64,000 nucleotides of DNA, from assembly GCA_041658185.1 (NCBI GenBank), contig JBBAAR010000009.1, positions 62,001-126,000 on the forward strand, read 5' to 3'. Position 1 is the stretch's first letter. Each line of letters starts with the position of its first letter. Position numbers and translations under genes: made by a program. Positions 58,472 to 64,000 of this stretch are shown piece after piece. Source of the stretch: UBA8919 sp041658185. GTDB lineage: Bacteria; Elusimicrobiota; UBA8919. The notes under the pieces were generated by a model, which did no database searches, had not been told where the DNA came from, and saw only the letters and a list, made by a program, of their open reading frames with translations.

Positions 58472-60136
58472 ATGAAAAATAATAACAAAGGCATCGGGCT
58501 TGTTGAGTTAATGTTAGTTGTAGCAATGATTACCAGTATTACGATAGGTATCCTTGCTATGCTCCAGTATGGCGTTATTGCCTCGGTTAAAGCAAGAGAA
58601 CAGATGTCGGCCGGGCGGCTCGCGCAGATGATTTTTTCAAAAATTAAATCGGTTGATTTTTATTTTCTTTTCAACAGTGATTCAGCGTTAACAAATTACG
58701 GACTGTCCGGGACTTACGGGCCGGTAACTTCTCAATCGGCGACATATCCGTATCTTGCAACGCTAAATTCCATAAACTCAACAATCAGGATATATGGTTT
58801 TGGCAAATGGACGGTTGAAAATACTTTTATGAGAAGGGATTCGTCCGATGTCAACGGGAACGGACTGACAAGCGATTTAATAAATTTCATTGATAATAAT
58901 TCCGACTTGAAAGATGATTATCTTGCATCTGTTTTGTATTATGACAAAAACTCCGACGGTGATTATTACGACAGTTATGTTTCTACTGTCCCTGACCCAG
59001 ACAGAAACATTGCCGAGCAACCGGATACACATATAAAATATGTAACGCTGAAACTATACAAAAAAGGGGAAATAATTCATCAGGAATCACAACTTATTTC
59101 ATATGAACTTTACACGGGAATTGAGTCGCAGTCATCCGATGCGGCGCTCAAACTTTTTGTAACCCAGCCGGCGAATGCGACATTTCTTTATAACCTGAAT
59201 ACTACCGCCCGTCAGAACGCTTTTAATCTCACAATAACAAAATCATATCCGGAAGATGTTATCGCTTACCGAGCCGATACCGTTTATCCAATACGGCTAT
59301 GGGGCGAAACAGACCCGCAGGCGCTTGTTCATTTTTATCTCAATATCCCTGTTACGGAACTTGACAGCAGAACTGCGAATGTTTCCGGCGAGTTTGATTT
59401 TCAATCCGCAGCCGTTACAAATGCTTTGTCCGAAGGCGAAAACACTATTTTGGCGATGGCAACAAAGGATACTTTGTATTCGCCATATGCACCGAGAGAT
59501 GTGATACTTGACTTAAATCCGCCGACGGTTTCATCGCAGGCGCCGACGGGAACGGTTTATGACAAACTGCCATGGGTTGGTAGTTATCTGAACGATACAA
59601 TACTTACAACAGGCACACCGTCGGGAATCTGTCAGGATGTTATTTGTATGAAAATAAACGATGCAGAAGTCACACATCATTACGATTCTTCTTCCGGCGA
59701 ACTGTATTGGGATTATTCTACGCAACTTTCAACCGGCATCACTTATTCGGTTAAGGTTGAAGCAGGCGATAACGCATATTATAAAGTTATGTCTTCATGG
59801 ACATTTACGGTTGATATACAAGACCCGGATAATTCCGCTCCGGCGGTATCTCAAAAAAGTCCAAGCGGAACCTGCGGTGAACCGTTACCGACGATTATGT
59901 GCAAGGTAGATGATAATCAATCCGGAATAGACCAATCCTCAATTATTTGTAAAGTGGACGATGGAGTGGTATCACATTCTTATAATTCCGGAACAGGATT
60001 TGTTTCGTGGTCTCCCGCTTCCGGTTTTGAAAACGGCACATATCACACAGTTGAGATAACGGTCAGTCACTGGGCGGATAATCCGTCCGATAAAAAAACG
60101 ACGGTTGAAAGTTGGGGATTCAATGTGTCTTATTAG
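58472..60136 (+). CDS. Large pseudopilin with Ig-like repeats
   Basis: 554 residues. Prepilin motif NKG|IGLVELMLVVAMITSITIGIL (+5 Glu kept), helical stalk, a pseudopilin body to about residue 230, then two or three Ig/bacterial-adhesin-like domains (PTVSSQAPTGTVYDKLP, APAVSQKSPSGTCGEPLP, each followed by a CMKINDAEV or CKVDDGVV strand). Long for a pseudopilin. The repeated C-terminal modules suggest an exposed adhesive tip. ATG 58472 chosen because the frame upstream is a palindromic repeat. Confidence 0.75.
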   Translation: MKNNNKGIGLVELMLVVAMITSITIGILAMLQYGVIASVKAREQMSAGRLAQMIFSKIKSVDFYFLFNSDSALTNYGLSGTYGPVTSQSATYPYLATLNSINSTIRIYGFGKWTVENTFMRRDSSDVNGNGLTSDLINFIDNNSDLKDDYLASVLYYDKNSDGDYYDSYVSTVPDPDRNIAEQPDTHIKYVTLKLYKKGEIIHQESQLISYELYTGIESQSSDAALKLFVTQPANATFLYNLNTTARQNAFNLTITKSYPEDVIAYRADTVYPIRLWGETDPQALVHFYLNIPVTELDSRTANVSGEFDFQSAAVTNALSEGENTILAMATKDTLYSPYAPRDVILDLNPPTVSSQAPTGTVYDKLPWVGSYLNDTILTTGTPSGICQDVICMKINDAEVTHHYDSSSGELYWDYSTQLSTGITYSVKVEAGDNAYYKVMSSWTFTVDIQDPDNSAPAVSQKSPSGTCGEPLPTIMCKVDDNQSGIDQSSIICKVDDGVVSHSYNSGTGFVSWSPASGFENGTYHTVEITVSHWADNPSDKKTTVESWGFNVSY

Positions 60137-60205
60137 AAAGCCGCGAATACACGCGAATGTAACGCGAATTATTCGCGAATATTTGCGTTTGATTAGCGAC
60201 CATTC
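60137..60205. repeat. 'Cgcgaat' palindromic element
   Basis: Left arm ccgcgaatacacgcgaatgtaacgcgaatt, right arm attcgcgaatatttgcgtttgattagcgaccattcgtg, a GC-shifted relative of the 'cacgaat' family. Confidence 0.65.
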
Positions 60206-60218
60206 GTGTGGTGTTACT

Positions 60219-61055
60219 ATGAAAAACAAAGGGCTTACTATTATAGAATTGATGATATATGTGGTTCTACTCGGAATCGTCTCAATCCCGCTTACCCTTT
60301 TTTTTGTAAAATCGCTTAAAAGCATTTATGACTCGCAAAGAAAAACGGACTCGCAGGAGGCAGTGAGAGTTGTTCTTATTGAAATTGAAAAGGATTTAGC
60401 CGAGGCAAACCAGATTATTGCCTCATCGTCTACGGCAATTGACTTTATCTGCGATTATACGAAACACCCAAATTATAATTTTTACGGCGATACAGACGGC
60501 GATGGAATTGTAAATATACAGGACCCTGACGACGATAATGACAAATCGCTTATAGAACCGCCGACTGCACAGTGGAAGGTTGGTTATGACCTGGAAGATG
60601 ACGATGATGATAACGACGGACAGATAGATGCAAAAATGAGATTTTACTGGGACGCATCGGCGAAAAAAGTTTATAAAGATGCCGCTTATAACGGCGAAGC
60701 ATGGGGAAACCGGATAGATGAACTCGCCGTGAATGTTACAAGTTTTACGCTGACATATCTTGGCGCAAAACGAAATGATTTAGGCAGGTATATTGATTTG
60801 GGAAATGACGGCGTTTCAGGGACATCGGATGCCGGAGAAAACGACGGTATAATTTCGGAACGGGAAATTGATTGGGTTCTGCCGTCGTCAACGGGTCACG
60901 GCAACAGGAACGGACGGATTGATACGGATGTTGAAATGAAATATATCGTATCTATCGGAGTGCATATTGAAATGGATAAAAACCGCGACGGCATTGCCGA
61001 CTATAAAATTGATACGGAGATTATGCCGCCGTTTCTTCCGTTAAAAGGCAATTAA
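60219..61055 (+). CDS. Pseudopilin with calcium-binding-like Asp repeats
   Basis: 278 residues. Prepilin motif NKG|LTIIELMIYVVLLGIVSIPL (+5 Glu). About residue 95 an Asp-rich run, DTDGDGIVNIQDPDDDND and DLEDDDDDNDGQID, matches the thrombospondin type 3/EF-like loop pattern that binds calcium. PulJ-like. ATG 60219 chosen; the frame upstream covers a palindromic element. Confidence 0.8.
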   Translation: MKNKGLTIIELMIYVVLLGIVSIPLTLFFVKSLKSIYDSQRKTDSQEAVRVVLIEIEKDLAEANQIIASSSTAIDFICDYTKHPNYNFYGDTDGDGIVNIQDPDDDNDKSLIEPPTAQWKVGYDLEDDDDDNDGQIDAKMRFYWDASAKKVYKDAAYNGEAWGNRIDELAVNVTSFTLTYLGAKRNDLGRYIDLGNDGVSGTSDAGENDGIISEREIDWVLPSSTGHGNRNGRIDTDVEMKYIVSIGVHIEMDKNRDGIADYKIDTEIMPPFLPLKGN

Positions 61056-61057
61056 AA

Positions 61058-62317
61058 ATGAAAAACCTTAAAAAACTCTTCGCTATTCGCTATTCGCTAT
61101 TTGCTGCCTCTAACGGTCAGGCGATGATTGTCGTTCTGGTGCTTATGCTTTTTCTTTTTCCTATAGCGGCGGCATTTTTATATGTTTCCGTAACGGAAAT
61201 GACGCATACTCGGATGGAAAGAAGATTTAAGACGGCAACCGCTCTTGCAAACAATGTTCTTGTGGATTTAATGAGACAATTCTCACAATCATTTTACGAA
61301 GGGCATTACGATGCCGAGTCCCTCGCCAGAAATGAAATGTTTTATGAAGTCGGTTTTTCTACCGTTACGATTACCGCCGACCCTATACGGCACTACCTTT
61401 ACATTCAGGCAACCGGGAAATACGGCAAGGATGCAAACAATCCGCTTTCTGACAAAAACCTGTATGCAGTTGTCCAGTTTGTATCGGATTTGACCGATTA
61501 CGGAACATCGGTCAATAGTAATTTTACAACCTCGGCATCAAATGTTACTTACACGGGGAAAATGAGAATCGGCGGAACATGGACTATTTCAGGAAGCAAT
61601 ATAAAGGTTATGGGTGGGCCCGTTTTTACCGGCTCAATTTCCGGCGGAAGCGGATGCACAATTTACGGCGACCTGTATTATCAAACATCAAAAGGCGCCG
61701 TTACCGTTACAGGCAACACATATAATTATCTTCCCGAAATGCAATGGCCCACAATTTCATCAACATATTATAGTCAGCATTACAATTACAAATTTACATC
61801 GGATAAAACAATCGTGTTTAACTCCGACCAAACATTTACCGTTGTCGGCTCTACGGTCGTTTATTCAATCCCATCTTCGGGTTGCATTATCTACGGGCAG
61901 AATTGTAATTTTGATATAAGAGGCACCGTTCACGGAAGGGTCACAATGTGCGCAACTTATACAACTTCCGGGAAAGGAAAAATACGGGTTTATCAGGGGA
62001 ATCTTGTTTATGCAAACGGCACCTACAGCGCATCGGTGGACGATTCATTCGCTGCACTTGCAACGGGCGGAATTACATTTTACAGAACCGGTTCGGATAT
62101 GTATGTTAGTGGCGTGTTTTTTGACGGTAGTTCATCTAATATGCAGGCAACAGGTTCTTCGGGCAAAAAACTTTATATCTACGGCACAAGAAACAAGAAC
62201 ATATCACTTTCCGGTTTTTCAGGCGGGGTTTCAATTTCATATGACCCCAACCTGAATCTTTACCCGCCGCCGGGGCTTCCGGAAAAACCATACCTTGTCA
62301 CCTGGCATATGAAATGA
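61058..62317 (+). CDS. PilX-like minor pilin
   Basis: 419 residues. A prepilin-like leader is encoded by 'cgctattcgctatt' words (FAIRYSLFAAS), then NGQAMIVVLVLMLFLFPIAAAFLYVS without +5 Glu, and the PilX phrase RRFKTATALANNVLVDL. The C-terminal half is Ser/Thr/Gly-rich beta (GSISGGSGCTIYGDLYYQ...GCIIYGQNCNFDIRGTVHG), suggesting a beta-helix. Fourth member of this cluster. Confidence 0.7.
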   Translation: MKNLKKLFAIRYSLFAASNGQAMIVVLVLMLFLFPIAAAFLYVSVTEMTHTRMERRFKTATALANNVLVDLMRQFSQSFYEGHYDAESLARNEMFYEVGFSTVTITADPIRHYLYIQATGKYGKDANNPLSDKNLYAVVQFVSDLTDYGTSVNSNFTTSASNVTYTGKMRIGGTWTISGSNIKVMGGPVFTGSISGGSGCTIYGDLYYQTSKGAVTVTGNTYNYLPEMQWPTISSTYYSQHYNYKFTSDKTIVFNSDQTFTVVGSTVVYSIPSSGCIIYGQNCNFDIRGTVHGRVTMCATYTTSGKGKIRVYQGNLVYANGTYSASVDDSFAALATGGITFYRTGSDMYVSGVFFDGSSSNMQATGSSGKKLYIYGTRNKNISLSGFSGGVSISYDPNLNLYPPPGLPEKPYLVTWHMK

Positions 62318-62318
62318 C

Positions 62319-62346
62319 TTGACAATCCTGTTTCAAAAAGTAAAAT
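62319..62346 (+). promoter_or_regulatory. dnaE: Promoter of dnaE
   Basis: TTGACA, 16-base spacer, TAAAAT. The -10 ends nine bases before the ATG, so the message may be leaderless; no SD is visible. Confidence 0.6.
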
Positions 62347-62355
62347 ATATTTATT

Positions 62356-64000
62356 ATGTCACCGGCCAGAAAACAATCACAGTTTGTCCATCTTCACAAC
62401 CATACCGAGTACTCTTTTTTAGACGGTGCCTGCCGGATTTTAGACGACAAGGGACATCCCGCAGCCCTGCTGAAGACAATGGAAGAATTCGGGCTGCCCG
62501 CATTAGCTATTACCGACCACGGGAATATGTGCGGGGCGATTGAGTTTTATAACGGATGTCTCAAATCGGGAATAAAACCCATTATCGGGCTGGAAACGTA
62601 TATCGCGGAACGCTCTCACAAAAATAAAATTCACGGTGAAAAAAATTATCATCTGACACTGCTTGCAAAAGACGAACCCGGCTACAAAAATCTTACTAAA
62701 CTTTCCTCAATTGCCTATCTTGACGGATTTTATTACAAGCCGAGAATAGACAAAGAACTTCTTCAAAAATATTCCGAAGGGCTTGTTGTAATGTCGGGCT
62801 GTCTTCACGGTGAAATTGCTATGCTTTTGTCAATGGACAAATACGATGAGGCCAAAAGCGTTGCCGATTTTTACAAGCAAATTTTCCCGGCCGATTTTTA
62901 TATTGAACTGATGGAAAACGGCATTCCCGAGCAGAAAGCAGCGAACGAGAAACTTATAGCACTTGCCAAAGAAATGTCAATTCCCGTTGTTGCAACAAAT
63001 GACTGTCATTATCTCAAAAAAGAAGATGCACATGCGCACGAAATTCTTATCTGCATCGGCACCGCCTCCACACTTTCCGACCCGAAACATCTGAAATTTG
63101 CGACGGATGAGTTTTATTACAAATCACCCGAGGAAATGCAGAATGCTTTTAAAGAAATTCCGGAGGCGCTCAAAAATACGCTTGTTATCTCGGAAAAATG
63201 CAATCTCTCAATGGATTTCAGCAAACTTTACCTTCCAGATTACAAAGTTCCCGACGGGTTCACCCTTGATACATACTTGCGGAAACTTTGCAGCGAAGGT
63301 CTTAAAAACAGAAAAAAATATGACAAACCGACGGACGAGATAAAAAATCGCCTTGAGCACGAATTGAAAATTATTTCCGATGCGGGCTATTCCGGATATT
63401 TTTTAATCGTCTGGGATTTTATTCAGTATGCAAAAAGCAATCATATTCCGGTCGGACCCGGAAGGGGAAGCGGCGCCGGTTCAATCGTATCTTATCTTTT
63501 GGGCATTACCGAAATTGACCCTCTTAAATACGGGCTTCTTTTTGAAAGATTTTTAAACCCTTCCCGGCTGACTATGCCTGACCTGGATATTGATTTTGCG
63601 GATGACGGCCGCGACAAAGTGATTGACTATGTCAGAAATAAATACGGTGCCGACCGGGTATCTCACATTATAACGTTTAATTCAATGCTTGCCAAAGGTG
63701 TTATACGGGATGTCGGTCGCGTGCTTTCCGTCGGGCTTGACCAGGTCAACAAACTTGCCGCTCTTATTCCCAAACAAATTGGTATAACGCTTTCACAGTC
63801 GTTATCAATAGTTCCGGAATTAAAATCGCTCTATCAGAAAGATGAAAAAATAAAAAAACTTATTGATGTGGCTTTGAAACTTGAGGGGCTTAAACGCCAG
63901 CCCGGCGTTCACGCTGCTGGAATAGTTATCGCAAAAGATGAAATTACAAACTATGTTCCTCTGGCCGTCGGAAAAGCGGATATTGTAACAACTCAGTATG
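62356..64000 (+). CDS. dnaE: DNA polymerase III subunit alpha, N-terminal part
   Basis: 548 codons are visible; the gene runs off the window. The PHP domain starts FVHLHNHTEYSFLDGA with LAITDHGNMCGA and MSGCLHGEIA. The polymerase region reads VGPGRGSGAGSIVSYLLGIT and the catalytic PDLDIDFADDGRD, followed by RQPGVHAAGIVI. This is the replicative polymerase of the DnaE1 type. Confidence 0.96.
   Translation, partial: MSPARKQSQFVHLHNHTEYSFLDGACRILDDKGHPAALLKTMEEFGLPALAITDHGNMCGAIEFYNGCLKSGIKPIIGLETYIAERSHKNKIHGEKNYHLTLLAKDEPGYKNLTKLSSIAYLDGFYYKPRIDKELLQKYSEGLVVMSGCLHGEIAMLLSMDKYDEAKSVADFYKQIFPADFYIELMENGIPEQKAANEKLIALAKEMSIPVVATNDCHYLKKEDAHAHEILICIGTASTLSDPKHLKFATDEFYYKSPEEMQNAFKEIPEALKNTLVISEKCNLSMDFSKLYLPDYKVPDGFTLDTYLRKLCSEGLKNRKKYDKPTDEIKNRLEHELKIISDAGYSGYFLIVWDFIQYAKSNHIPVGPGRGSGAGSIVSYLLGITEIDPLKYGLLFERFLNPSRLTMPDLDIDFADDGRDKVIDYVRNKYGADRVSHIITFNSMLAKGVIRDVGRVLSVGLDQVNKLAALIPKQIGITLSQSLSIVPELKSLYQKDEKIKKLIDVALKLEGLKRQPGVHAAGIVIAKDEITNYVPLAVGKADIVTTQY

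Noticed and set aside
1..64000. tRNA or rRNA genes
   Set aside because: Gaps were read for cloverleaf and CCA-like ends; nothing convincing was seen.

Overview
The window looks like chromosomal sequence from an uncultured Gram-negative bacterium of an Elusimicrobiota-, Omnitrophota- or similar candidate-phylum type. It is AT-rich, with dense plus-strand genes, an LptD-like outer-membrane assembly protein, beta-barrel proteins, many type IV (pseudo)pilin genes, a PorV-like protein beside a giant protein with a type-9-like C-terminal domain, and an ATP synthase c subunit with sodium-binding residues. No rRNA, tRNA or marker was seen that would fix the phylum, so the placement is only suggestive. 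All genes called are on the plus strand.

Layout. (1) 1-9508: aspartate-family and branched-chain amino acid biosynthesis (aminotransferase end, hom, thrC, thrB, lysC, cimA-like, ilvD). A HARE-HTH/nuclease-like gene and an orphan are wedged between thrC and thrB. (2) 9576-17051: an accessory island between ilvD and ilvB. It holds a duplicated RecB-type nuclease-fold protein and a complete diversity-generating retroelement (DGR): a secreted DUF1566-type target with a variable repeat, a small MutS-domain-I-like protein, Avd, the template repeat, and a reverse transcriptase ending in a MutS-domain-I-like module. A secreted ENxGW-repeat protein follows, then a small helical protein with a strict 21-bp-period array behind it. 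(3) 17195-28135: ilvB, ilvN, two lipoproteins (GNA1162-like, CsgG-like) and the full F1Fo ATP synthase operon. (4) 28132-32310: a second accessory stretch with small membrane proteins, a poly-G tract, another small helical protein followed by a 21-bp-period array, and secreted proteins. (5) 32349-39197: trpB, trpA, accD, folC, a ROK kinase, lptD. (6) 39259-43716: a pseudopilin cluster including a fusion to a lamin-tail-like domain. (7) 43815-51839: uvrB, nadC, birA, small envelope proteins, coaX, an outer-membrane protein, groES-groEL. (8) 51933-57957: a strong promoter, two tandem c-di-GMP-I (GEMM-like) riboswitches, a terminator, a 1.5-kilo-residue Kelch protein and a PorV-like protein. (9) 58016-64000: a HAMP-like membrane protein, a second pseudopilin set and the start of dnaE.

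Two themes stand out. First, the DGR is textbook in its core: all ten template/variable differences fall on template adenines. It also carries two MutS mismatch-recognition-like modules, one fused to the reverse transcriptase with the F-Y-E motif kept. Second, the genome is full of short palindromic or simple-word elements. They sit between genes, supply stop codons, encode signal peptides, and are inserted in frame in conserved enzymes (birA, uvrB, thrB, nadC, coaX and the DGR reverse transcriptase). The two 21-bp arrays, each placed directly behind a small helical protein gene, are the least explained feature.
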